From Deltaproteobacteria bacterium (lineage in GTDB: Bacteria > Desulfobacterota > Desulfobacteria > Desulfobacterales > BuS5), in NCBI GenBank assembly GCA_021157555.1, contig JAGGWL010000350.1, positions 1 to 11,046 on the forward strand: a stretch of 11,046 nucleotides of DNA, written 5' to 3'. A program made the position numbers and the translations under genes. The notes below the pieces were generated by a model. That model was not told the origin of the DNA. It was given only the letters and a program-made list of their open reading frames with translations, and ran no database searches. The stretch's first letter is position 1. The number at the start of each line of letters is the position of its first letter. This document shows, piece after piece, positions 1 through 6,801 of this stretch.

Positions 1-487
1 CCGTTCCTGTTGACCCATAACGAAACAAACCTATAAGCGCCATCCCAAGCGCATCCGAAGCATGAAAAGGCCTGATAGGTTTTTCAAGGCCTAAAAATTT
101 TCGCACAGCTCTTTCCAACTGATCCTTGGTAGCCTTACCATTGCCTGTTAAAACCTGTTTTGCCTCACGAACCGGCACTTCCATTATTGCAGCATTCGCC
201 TGGCAGCCTGCAAGCAGTACAACGCCAACCACCTTTCCTAAAATAATACCCGATTTAGGATATTTTTCAAGGGAAAACACATCTTCAACAACCATTAGAT
301 CCGGTTTTTCATTTTTTAATATAATGTTAAGTTTGGAAAAAATATGATCAAGGCGTTGAGGCAGGGGCGTTTTTTGGGAAGTGTTAATACTGCCATATGA
401 AAAGGATGCAACTTTAACACCTGTTCCGCAAACAATACCTATACCGGTAGCAGCCAAACCAGGATCTATACCGACAATTTTGACCAT
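1..487 (-). CDS. ruvC: RuvC, crossover-junction endodeoxyribonuclease (3' end off the left edge)
   Basis: RuvC resolves Holliday junctions as a dimer with RuvAB in the cytoplasm. The visible 162 codons begin MVKIVGIDPGLAATGIG, the RuvC signature. The four acidic/His catalytic positions are visible: D8 in GIDPG, E68 in VVEDVFS, and H142 and D145 in FHASDALGMAL. The His-type third position is the one seen in Thermus-like RuvC. The family is about 160-180 residues, so only a few C-terminal codons are missing. The start at 487 is fixed by the family N-terminus; the Shine-Dalgarno is weak (AAGAG about 9 nt upstream). No ruvA or ruvB is seen. Upstream of its start lies the debris region, so ruvC appears to be the conserved chromosomal edge of an accessory insertion zone. 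Identity is very secure. Confidence 0.96.
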   Translation of the reverse strand, partial: MVKIVGIDPGLAATGIGIVCGTGVKVASFSYGSINTSQKTPLPQRLDHIFSKLNIILKNEKPDLMVVEDVFSLEKYPKSGIILGKVVGVVLLAGCQANAAIMEVPVREAKQVLTGNGKATKDQLERAVRKFLGLEKPIRPFHASDALGMALIGLFRYGSTGT

Positions 488-793
488 ACTATTATGCTCT
501 TGCGGGGATCTGAGTATTTTAAAGAAGTTATTTCGTCCTTGTTCCTATGTATATAATCACACATATCCGAATCTATCAAACGAAATATTTTGTCCCCATT
601 CCTAATAATCTTGTTTCTCACAAGAGTAAGTGTTAGGAAAAAATATTTTAGTAAAAATTAAATAATTACATGATTTAGTATAAGTCACAAGCCTTATTTA
701 AAGATAACATTTTGAATTTATGGCAAAAAGTTTATGAAAGACGTGAATCAAAACATTGTTAAATCAATAAATTATCATACCATCGGGAATGGG
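488..793. other. AT-rich intergenic region upstream of ruvC
   Basis: About 300 bp without a convincing gene on either strand; the short open frames here have no recognisable motif. It should hold the ruvC promoter, but no strong -35/-10 pair stands out. A small stem (CTTGT/ACAAG) is present near 610-625. Confidence 0.5.
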
Positions 794-862
794 TGCAAAT
801 TGCGGATCAAACAATTACGATAACACCAATCTGGAAATGGCTGTTGGTGTAGGTGGAAGGTT
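794..862 (+). repeat. Exact 69-bp copy of the 3' end of the DUF4143 ATPase gene
   Basis: Bases 794-862 are identical to 4647-4715, which encode the last ATPase residues (ending PIWKWLLV), its TAG stop and about 10 bp beyond. Immediately before and after, the two loci differ. The fragment has no start and is not a gene. It is either the remnant of a second ATPase copy or a fragment copied with the neighbouring repeat at 1227-1554, since the same order (ATPase tail, then GxxExxY tail) is kept at both places. Confidence 0.9.
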
Positions 863-1014
863 GGAGGCTGCCATAAAAAACAAGAAAATTTTAAAGTGCC
901 ATTGCAATATTATACAATCTTAACAGGTTATCTTTGTTAAAAATTAGACTGATTATTTCTGATTTTGGGTTGCTGGCATCGCCCGCTTTAGAATTCTGTT
1001 ATCCGACAGACTGA

Positions 1015-1188
1015 AAGGCTCAAACTCATATCGCTCAAATATTTTCTGACATGGATTTGCAAATAGAAGCATTTGAAAAAAAATTAGATAAATACAAGCT
1101 ACCAAAGACAGGCATGATGCAAGAATTATTAACTGGCAAAAAACGTCTGAACCATGATTTTAAAGGATTGGAGGATTGCCATGATTAA
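1015..1188 (+). pseudogene. C-terminal fragment of a type I restriction specificity subunit (HsdS)
   Basis: The open frame reads KAQTHIAQIFSDMDLQIEAF, continues through a Lys-rich helix and ends GMMQELLTGKKRL. This is the conserved C-terminal helix and tail of type I restriction-modification S subunits (compare the family pattern EQ..IA.ILSDMD..I..LE.K...K..GMMQELLTG..RL). Homology ends near 1149 and the frame runs on to a stop at 1186-1188. A TGA at 1012-1014 lies in the same frame, and the codons before it (YPTD) also fit the family linker. The target-recognition domains and any hsdR/hsdM are absent, so this is a dead remnant. Confidence 0.85.
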
Positions 1189-1226
1189 AATAAAAAATAA
1201 ATTGAGGTTCAAGACAATAAAATATG

Positions 1227-1357
1227 TTGAAGCATATAATCTTGAAACAGGATTATTAATAAAATTTGGTTCAAAAAGTTTACAACACAAAAATGTGCAT
1301 AATAATTTTTTAATCAAGAAATCTAATAATCAAAAACATCAAGGTTCAAGACAATGA
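1227..1357 (+). pseudogene. C-terminal fragment of a GxxExxY protein (left copy)
   Basis: The frame encodes VEAYNLETGLLIKFGSKSLQ and an Asn/Lys-rich tail ending in QGSRQ. This is the C-terminus of GxxExxY proteins, small PD-(D/E)XK-superfamily proteins. The N-terminal motif and the predicted nuclease core are missing. A possible ATG at 1181 would add about 15 unrelated residues fused to the HsdS debris, so a functional start is doubtful. The coding part is nearly identical to 5059-5189. Confidence 0.8.
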
Positions 1358-1554
1358 GCAAAGAGAGCAGTTGGTTTTTTTATATCCAAGGCTGCTTAGG
1401 AACGAGGAGTAAAAAGATAGTTAGTACCTTACTCCTAACCCGGACAAGCCGGAACTAAAAAAAACTTATCACGAAAATAAATATTAAGATCCTAACAGCC
1501 TTCAGCCTATCCACCTGAGTAATTACCTTATTTTTAGCAGCAAGTTAGTAACTT
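1227..1554 (+). repeat. Long direct repeat, left copy (~330 bp)
   Basis: Aligns with 5059-5394 with six substitutions and one 8-bp gap (CACGAAAA, in tandem in the right copy), about 98% identity. It comprises the GxxExxY tail plus about 200 bp of non-coding DNA, with a stem GGAGTAA (1406-1412) / TTACTCC (1429-1435). The two copies bracket about 3.5 kb holding the transposon remnant, the toxin-antitoxin pair and the ATPase. High identity in a non-coding stretch means recent duplication or gene conversion. Confidence 0.95.
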
Positions 1555-1731
1555 TATATGAAAGTGCAGTAGAGACAAGGCATGCTGGTTATAGGAAATG
1601 TCCAGCTTCCTCGAAATAAGACTCTTTTTACCCCTAAAAAGTTCAATATAGCCCCAAAATAAGTGACCATTTACAGTCTATTTTATATTATATCAATAAG
1701 TTGTCGCGGCCCGACCCCAGCCGGCCCGTAC
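1555..1731. other. Non-coding spacer
   Basis: No gene is supported. An isolated GC-rich patch at about 1702-1730 (GCGGCCCGACCCCAGCCGGC) stands out from the AT-rich surroundings and may be a fragment of another repeat. Confidence 0.4.
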
Positions 1732-1773
1732 ATATAAATATCCCTGTAAAAAAGGATAATGATACCATGAAAA
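1732..1773 (+). repeat. Copy of the ATPase promoter/RBS/start region
   Basis: 42 bp match 3396-3437 with a single mismatch. The segment holds the leader, the Shine-Dalgarno (AAAAAAGGA) and the first codons (ATG AAA A) of the DUF4143 ATPase. After these few bases the sequence passes into the IS200/REP-like element, as if that element replaced the ATPase body of an older copy. Confidence 0.88.
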
Positions 1774-1780
1774 TTAGGCT

Positions 1781-2150
1781 TTCCTGAAGGGGAAACGTCG
1801 TATAGCCTGTGGTTTTAACCACCGGTATGAGATATACACCATTTTTCAAGTCCTGAAGGGACGGCGTATTTCGATCCGGGCATACCAGCAATTTGGAATA
1901 GAACACCACCTTCTCCTTTGACAATACCACCCATATACCGATAAAGCTCGTCCCTGATTTCCTGAATAATCTTTGGTTCCCGTGCTTTCGTGCTGAATAC
2001 CACGTGATAAATTAGATTGGTTAATGTGCTTCCCATAAATTATTAATGTGTTTGTTAATTTTTTAACGTCGTCCTTTCAGGACTAATTGCCTTGAATTTA
2101 TTTTACCGGTGGTTAAAACCACCGGCTATACGACCTGATCCCTTCGGGAT
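1781..2150 (-). mobile_element. Internally deleted IS200/REP-transposase element with inverted hairpin ends
   Basis: A ~370-bp unit. Its left part carries hairpins TTCC(TGAAGG)GGAA (1781-1794), a 29-bp unit starting GTCGTATAGCC with a palindromic CCACCGG-type stem (1797-1825), and GTCCTGAAGGGAC (1850-1862). The right part repeats all three in inverted orientation: 2071-2083, 2106-2134 (28 of 29 bases match the left unit) and 2138-2150. A Y1 transposase remnant lies between. IS200/IS605 and REP-associated (TnpA-REP) elements recognise such subterminal hairpins; the GTCG preceding the stem resembles the guide tetranucleotide of REP units. The unit is too short to encode a full transposase and could only move in trans. 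Confidence 0.8.
1815..2036 (-). pseudogene. Truncated Y1 (IS200/REP-type) transposase
   Basis: The N-terminal ~53 residues, from MGSTLTNLIYHVVFSTKARE through an EIRDELYRY helix and GGIVKGEGG to GMP, are typical of Y1 transposases. In the family GMP is followed by DHVHLL, which supplies the HUH metal-binding histidines. Here the frame goes to GSKYAVPSG and ends inside the opposite terminal hairpin at 1815-1825. Both the HUH motif and the catalytic Tyr helix are missing, so it is inactive. The join at about 1878 is the internal deletion point of the element. Confidence 0.88.
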
Positions 2151-2293
2151 AATATGAGATCAATTTCATCAATGCTGAGATTGCAATTCGGCCAATTTTT
2201 GGCTCTACCGGAATTAGTGTGGTCAATAAAATAAATATGTTATGGAAAATATTGGTAACTTCTCAATAAGTTCTGGTATCAGTTCATTGCCTG

Positions 2294-2317
2294 GTTCCCA
2301 CGCTGGAGCATGGGAAC
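2294..2317 (+). repeat. REP-like palindrome
   Basis: GTTCCCACGCTGGAGCATGG followed by GAAC forms a near-perfect stem around GCTGGAGC. Members of the same family occur at 2481-2504, 4857-4880 and, inverted, 4722-4745. Confidence 0.8.
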
Positions 2318-2480
2318 GATAAAAAAATTACAACTTCAGGAGATCGCCAGGACTTATTAATAACTTACAAAGATTGCTAATTTTATAATGTGTCCACACG
2401 GGTAAAAATCATATAAAAGCATGTTCTTTTTAAATTAAGGGTTCACGCAAAAATAAGTTGGCAATTTGATGATTTGATTC

Positions 2481-2504
2481 GTTTTCACGCTGGAGCGTGG
2501 GGAT
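2481..2504 (+). repeat. REP-like palindrome, degenerate
   Basis: TTTTCACGCTGGAGCGTGGG shares the CACGCTGGAGCGTG core of the units at 2294 and 4857, in the same orientation. The outer arms are partly decayed. Confidence 0.7.
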
Positions 2505-2530
2505 GAGGGAACCAAAATCACTGATTAATC

Positions 2531-2566
2531 TTGACATATTATTTATTACGCATATAATATGCGTAA
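2531..2566 (+). promoter_or_regulatory. Sigma-70-type promoter with overlapping operator for the toxin-antitoxin operon
   Basis: A perfect -35 (TTGACA, 2531-2536) and perfect -10 (TATAAT, 2553-2558) are separated by 16 bp. The -10 lies within a perfect palindrome at 2546-2566, with arms TTACGCATAT and ATATGCGTAA around one central A. This is the arrangement expected for autorepression by a Phd/YefM antitoxin or its toxin complex. A Shine-Dalgarno (AAAGGA, 2575-2580) precedes the start at 2589. Confidence 0.88.
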
Positions 2567-2588
2567 ACCTTGAGAAAGGAAAGAAAAC

Positions 2589-2819
2589 ATGAAAACGGCA
2601 AGTGTTGGAGAAATCCAGAAAAATTTTGCCCGGGTCCTTGGCGGCATTAATAATGGTGAAGAAATAATCATTACAAAAAGAGGAAAACCCGTAGCCAGAA
2701 TAGTATCCTTACCTCCTAAAAGCGAAATCAAGTGGCCTGATTTCTACAACGAAGCTATTGACCTTAGAGGAAAGCCAATAAGCGAAATAGTTATTGAAGG
2801 CAGGAAGGACAGATTCTAA
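2589..2819 (+). CDS. Antitoxin of the Phd/YefM family
   Basis: 76 residues, normal for the family. The N-terminal half (MKTASVGEIQKNFARVLGGI, then NNGEEIIITKRGKPVARIV) is the Phd/YefM DNA-binding fold: strand, helix carrying the NFA motif, and the ITKRGKPVARI strand. The C-terminal third is polar and probably the toxin-wrapping tail, ending EGRKDRF. It should bind the palindrome at 2546-2566 and repress its own operon, and neutralise the PIN toxin encoded next. Its TAA is directly followed by the toxin ATG with no gap, so translation is probably coupled. The start is supported by AAAGGA at 2575-2580. Confidence 0.95.
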   Translation: MKTASVGEIQKNFARVLGGINNGEEIIITKRGKPVARIVSLPPKSEIKWPDFYNEAIDLRGKPISEIVIEGRKDRF

Positions 2820-3254
2820 ATGCTCTACATCGATACGAGTGTAATCGTTAAACTCTATATCAAAGAAAAACATTCTCTAAATGTCTCAAATTGGCTTAAA
2901 GAGAATAACGAAGCCATTCCTTTAACAACTTTTCACGAATTAGAGTTCAACAATGCTATCAATCTGAAGAAATTCAGAACTGAGATTACAATAGATGAGA
3001 TACGTCTTGTTATGGCAAAATTTGCTGAACATGAAAACAAAGGAATCTTTTATCGTCCACAAATAAGCTGGACCGATACATTCAAATACGCTGTTGATTT
3101 ATCAAGAAAACATACGAGTAAAACGGGCTCAAGGGCCCTGGACATTCTGCATGTGGCCTCAGCTTTATCAATTAAAGCTGACAGGTTTCTTACTTTCGAC
3201 GAGAGGCAATCCAGGTTAGCTGCTCTATCCGGAATAAGGATAGAAACTTTGTAA
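2820..3254 (+). CDS. vapC: PIN-domain ribonuclease toxin (VapC family)
   Basis: 144 residues, typical VapC length. PIN acidic residues are in place: D5 in YIDTSVIVKLY, E40/E42 in HELEFNNAI, D108 in RALDILHVASAL and D127 in FLTFDERQ. These would coordinate Mg2+ for RNA cleavage; known VapC toxins cut tRNA or rRNA, but the substrate cannot be read here. The RALDILHVASAL and FLTFDERQSRLA blocks are characteristic. The gene abuts the antitoxin stop with no gap and has no separate Shine-Dalgarno of note. It is intact, while most larger genes around it are broken, as expected when loss of the antitoxin is toxic. Confidence 0.95.
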   Translation: MLYIDTSVIVKLYIKEKHSLNVSNWLKENNEAIPLTTFHELEFNNAINLKKFRTEITIDEIRLVMAKFAEHENKGIFYRPQISWTDTFKYAVDLSRKHTSKTGSRALDILHVASALSIKADRFLTFDERQSRLAALSGIRIETL

Positions 3255-3430
3255 CTGAACATCCATGCCCTTCAGTTTTACCTCAAACTCAAGACTGCCC
3301 TGAGACTGCCTGATGGAGGGACAACCCAATTATTATTTTTTCTAATTTTTTACGTTCCCAAGAGTAGTTATCCTTGTATAAAGGGATATAATGATATATA
3401 AATATCCCTGTAAAAAAGGATAATAATACC
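3255..3430 (+). promoter_or_regulatory. Spacer with weak terminator and ATPase leader
   Basis: Directly after the vapC stop, CTGAA (3255-3259) and TTCAG (3271-3275) can pair and are followed by TTTT, a weak terminator candidate. Farther on, a TATAAT (3387-3392) may be the -10 of the ATPase promoter, but no good -35 is seen. Two imperfect stems of the form TATCC..GGATA lie between about 3369 and 3422. AAAAAAGGA is the Shine-Dalgarno for the ATG at 3431. Confidence 0.45.
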
Positions 3431-4705
3431 ATGAAAACACTTTTTAAACGTATTATAACTGATTTTCACGAAGCGCCGCCCAAACAGGTGGTAATACGTG
3501 ATTATAACATTCCTGTTGACAACCGTAAAATCATCTCCCTGATCGGGGTCAGAAGAAGCGGCAAAACTTTTTTACTATATTCACTTATAAACCAGTTACG
3601 TCAAGAGCTTGATCCGCGCAACATTGTATATATTAATTTTGAAGACGATCGCCTTTACCCTTTAGAATTAAAAGATCTTGATGATCTCATTGAGGGTTAT
3701 TTTGAACTTTACCCTCAAAAACGGGATGAACAGGTTTATCTTTTTCTTGATGAAGTTCAAAATGTTCCGGAATGGGAACGCTTTGTGCGTAGATTTTATG
3801 ACACACTTAATCTGTAAATTTTTGTTACCGGCTATTCGTCCAGACTTTTAAGTCATGAAATAGCCACCAGTCTGCGTGGACGGACGTTAACCTATGAAAT
3901 TTTCCCTTTTTCCTTTCATGAGTACCTTGTTTATAAAAAAATTAAGATAAATTTTAACTCCTATAGAAGTATCAGCTTCATCAAAAATATATTTGAGCGT
4001 TACCTGACGGAAGGAGGATTTGCAGAAACTTTTGATGAAGATACGGACATACAAAAAAAAATATTGCGCGATTACCTGGATCTGATTGTCTACAGAGATG
4101 TTATTGAACGTTATAACATCAAAAACAGAGCATTGTTAAAGCGGCTTATTAAATATACTTTTTCCAATATAAGCACCCTGATCAGTTATAATAAACTCTA
4201 TAATGAATATAAATCGTCAGGGTACAAAGTCAGCAAAGATACCCTCTATAACTATCTTTCCTTTCTTGAGGATGCCTGCGCCCTCTTCACTGTCCCAATT
4301 TTTAGAAACTCCGTCCATGAAGAACAGCGTAATCCACGCAAAATATATGCTGTAGATATCGGATTTAAGTCCCTGTTTGATACCAGCCTGTCAGCGGATT
4401 TTAGCAAATTATATGAAAATCTGGTGTTTTTGCATCTCAGACGTAAAACCGATCAAATTTATTACTTTAAACAAAAGTATGAGGTTGACTTTTATTGTCA
4501 ATTGCAGGAACCACAATTAATTAATGTCAGCTATGACCTAAGCCATCCCCAAACCAGGCAACGAGAAATTAGAGCATTGCAGGAAGGTATGGCGTATTTT
4601 AATATCAACAATGCTACCTTGATCACCCGTGATCAGGAGGAATTGTTGCAAATTGCGGATCAAACAATTACGATAACACCAATCTGGAAATGGCTGTTGG
4701 TGTAG
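3431..4705 (+). pseudogene. DUF4143 AAA ATPase interrupted by one in-frame TAA
   Basis: Full-length frame of 424 codons plus stop. Residues 1-128 give an AAA ATPase core: Walker A GVRRSGKT (39-46) and Walker B VYLFLDEVQ (D107, E108). Codon 129 is TAA (3815-3817), after which the same frame continues without a shift: IFVTGYSSRLLSHEIATSLR, then RGRTLTYEIFPFSFHEYL, all family-typical. The DUF4143 region follows, with a winged-helix-like part and a PD-(D/E)XK-like end (KLYENLVF about 327-333, EVDF about 351-354). A Lys codon is expected at the stop, so AAA to TAA is the simplest cause. The sensor motif is TGYSS rather than TGSSS. Such ATPases are common next to toxin-antitoxin and GxxExxY genes; their role is not well established. 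Unless the stop is misread, only the ATPase half is made. Confidence 0.9.
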
Positions 4706-4720
4706 GTGGAAGGTTCCCCC

Positions 4721-4882
4721 TCGTTCCTACTGTCCTCCGTGGGAATGCATACGGAATAGAGTATCAGTGTTATCCTGGTGCAGGAAATTATCAAGGCATG
4801 CCGGGATGCTGGAGGTCTGCAAGTAATAAGTGGAGCAGATACGCAAGCGGGTATGCATTCCCACGCTGGAGCGTGGGAACGA
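4721..4882. repeat. Pair of inverted REP-like units (BIME-like)
   Basis: Bases 4721-4752 and 4851-4882 are inverted copies of one 32-bp unit, with about six mismatches, all in the hairpin core. The outer arms TCGTTCC and GTGGGAATGCATAC are conserved. They enclose about 98 bp with no gene. The pair sits exactly between the ATPase stop and the first GxxExxY codons, so insertion here probably removed the start and upstream signals of the GxxExxY gene. Confidence 0.85.
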
Positions 4883-5189
4883 GAAAAAATTATTGGTTGT
4901 GCTATGGAAGTGCATAAACATTTGGGAAATAAATTTCAAAAAGCAGCCTATTAACGAGACTCGTAAAGTTGATTTCTTTGTTGAAGAAAGAATAATGGTC
5001 GGAATAAAAGCTCTCATAAATTTAGAGAATGTACATCTGGCTCAAGCAATGAATTATATTGAAGCATATAATCTTGAAACAGAATTATTAATAAAATTTG
5101 GTTCAAAAAGTTTACAACACAAAAGTGTGCATAATAATTCTTTAATCAAGAAATCTAATAATCAAAAAAATCAAGGTTCAAGACAATGA
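4883..5189 (+). pseudogene. GxxExxY protein, decayed (right copy)
   Basis: GxxExxY proteins are about 125-residue members of the PD-(D/E)XK superfamily, often found near DUF4143 ATPases and restriction genes. Here frame 1 (4883-4954) encodes EKIIGCAMEVHKHLGNKFQK and AAY, then hits TAA. Frame 2 (4956-5189) encodes ETRKVDFFVEERIMVGIKAL, NLENVHLAQAMNYIEAYNLE and the QGSRQ tail. About 35 residues that join these blocks in the family are missing and the frame shifts between them. The namesake motif reads KFQKAAY, so its Gly and Glu are lost. The expected core VDF-(x)n-ExK has Gly in place of Glu (VGIK). No start codon survives behind the REP pair. It is clearly dead. Confidence 0.85.
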
Positions 5190-5394
5190 GCAAAGAGAGC
5201 AGTTGGTTTTTTTATATACAAGGCTGCTTAGGAACGAGGAGTAAAAAGATAGTTAGTACCTTACTCCTAACCCGGACAAGCCGGAACTAAAAAAAACTTA
5301 TCACGAAAACACGAAAATAAATATTAAGATCCTAACAGCCTTCAGCCTATCCACCTGAGTAGTTACCTTATTTTTAGCAGCAAGTTAGTAACTT
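5059..5394 (+). repeat. Long direct repeat, right copy (~330 bp)
   Basis: Partner of 1227-1554. Extra features of this copy are a tandem CACGAAAA duplication near 5304-5320 and a GxxExxY frame that reaches back further than in the left copy. The non-coding ~200 bp after the GxxExxY stop is conserved, including the GGAGTAA/TTACTCC stem. Confidence 0.95.
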
Positions 5395-5463
5395 ATTGTA
5401 AACTATATATTCACTCGATGTGTATTATCAATATTTTTTTATTCAGGAGCAGTCAATAAACCT

Positions 5464-6630
5464 TCAACCGTCAACCTTCTTCCCAACCTCCAACACCAAA
5501 AACCTCCCCTTTGACCCCCCTGTATGAAGGTTTTCGAATCTTTTATCCCGCGCAAGCCTTTTAAATTCGGAGCTGGTTCCCTTGTATTTGACCATCATTT
5601 CCGTAATCCCACCGCCGGAACTTCTTTCCGTCAATGAAACCACCCGCGGGATCGATTCAACTGCATCCTGGAATGCAAAGACTAGCCTGTCTGTGTTTTT
5701 TTCGGTTTTTAATGTAATAGTATAAGGCAGCCCGTTGGCCGTATAGTCCGCCCACCATGAAATAATGCCGTTTATCATCGGAGCTGCGATATTTTCAGCG
5801 GCTCTGCGAGCGCCGTTTAAACATGCAAGGTTTGCTGATTCCCCGATCCCGGATATGCTTTTTTCGTCTGCAAAAAGAATCTGCGCAGTAGTTGTTGCTA
5901 TCACCTTTGTCCGCATGGTAACCGATGCTGTCTCCATCATCCCGTCAAATCCCGCCGGTTTTGCCTTAACCCCGTAAAGAAGCACTATTTCCGCGTGATA
6001 TTCAAGTCCCAGCCTTGCCGCCGCATTATTTATGGTGTCGGCCTTAAGCAGGCTTTTTGCGTCATTATGCAGCTTTAAAGATATACCTGGATCAATTAGA
6101 TCAAAATGCCTGCTCGTCAGGATTTTAAAAAACACGCTCTCGGCAGCATTCGCCGCATCCGTAATTTGTGCGTCAGGAGAACAGACAACAAGAATCCTGG
6201 GATAATCCATCATATCCTTATAAAGTCCCAGCTTGATGAGCGTATCAACAAGAATACCCGGTTTCACCCCGGCGCATATTTTTACCCTGTAAAGACCGTT
6301 TTGCTCCCTACGCTCTTTAATGACCTTGTATCCGGTGATATATCCTTGGGTGCGGGTGTAAATTTTTTCCATAAGCTCATCGTCCTACAAAATGGAATCA
6401 GCATCCATCAGTGTACCCACCCCCTGTTCAACAGCATTTCGCAAAGCATCTTTTATGGCCTTATTGCGGGCGCCTTCAATATTTTTCCCAAAAATCGGCG
6501 CTGAGCCGTCAACAATAACCTCTTTTTCCTCTTCTCCAGCCCATGCCTGAGAAAAAACAAAAAAAACCGTATAGAGAGACAAAACAAACAGAACAGATAC
6601 AATGTGCGGCAATATTTTATTATTTTTCAT
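5464..6630 (-). pseudogene. FlgT-like secreted protein interrupted by one in-frame TAG
   Basis: The 388-codon frame starts at 6630. A signal peptide (MKNNKILPHIVSVLFVLSLY to FSQAWA, about 1-31) leads into VIVDGSAPIFGKNIEGARNK, then AIKDALRNAVEQGVG. This is the pattern of the N-terminal domain of flagellar assembly protein T. Codon 82 is TAG (6385-6387). After it the same frame goes on with DDELMEKIYTRTQGYITGYK, then YRVKI, which completes that domain, followed by a large uncharacterised part containing LLYGVKAKP and ending EVGKKVDG with TGA. FlgT acts in the periplasm or outer membrane around the flagellar H-ring in Vibrio; relatives outside flagellar operons are common and their role is unclear. 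Translation stops after 81 residues unless TAG is read through. It lies downstream of the FlgO-like gene on the same strand. Confidence 0.8.
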
Positions 6631-6635
6631 TATTG

Positions 6636-6641
6636 TTCTCC
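6636..6641 (-). promoter_or_regulatory. Shine-Dalgarno deciding the start of the FlgT-like gene
   Basis: GGAGAA on the minus strand lies 5 nt before the ATG at 6630. This favours 6630 over an in-frame ATG at 6678, which would put 16 extra, non-signal-like residues before the signal peptide. Confidence 0.75.
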
Positions 6642-6716
6642 AAATTCCTAATGAACGAACACGAAATAATTTTCCCAACTATAAAATACCCAAAAAATAT
6701 AAAAAATTTGATACTC

Positions 6717-6794
6717 GTAGGGGCAGGCCCCTGTGCCTGCCCGATTACAAATTGATTACGCAATGTTGGGCAACCACAGGGGGTTTGCCCCTAC
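6717..6794. repeat. REP/BIME-like inverted repeat between the two minus-strand genes
   Basis: GTAGGGGCAGGCCCCTGTGC at the left and CACAGGGGGTTTGCCCCTAC at the right are inverted relatives, each with its own internal stem (GGGGCAGG/CCTGCCC on the left; GGGCAAC/GTTTGCCC on the right). This GTAGGGGCAGGCCCC type is a widespread dispersed repeat in bacterial genomes. It fills the ~170-bp gap between the FlgO-like stop (6802) and the FlgT-like start. As RNA it could stabilise or attenuate the transcript. Confidence 0.8.
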
Positions 6795-6801
6795 CAACTA
6801 C

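Larger units (their letters stand above)
2151..2530. other. Non-coding region with two REP-like hairpins
   Basis: No gene is supported over this ~380-bp AT-rich stretch. It contains the two palindromic units listed at 2294-2317 and 2481-2504 and leads into the toxin-antitoxin promoter. Confidence 0.5.

Noticed and set aside
1154..1357. 67-residue ORF as a real gene
   Set aside because: It joins HsdS-derived sequence to a GxxExxY tail; neither protein is complete and no good ribosome binding site is seen.
4064..4705. Independent 213-residue gene starting at TTG 4064
   Set aside because: It is the C-terminal half of the DUF4143 ATPase; the frame is open from the TAA at 3817 with family sequence before 4064.
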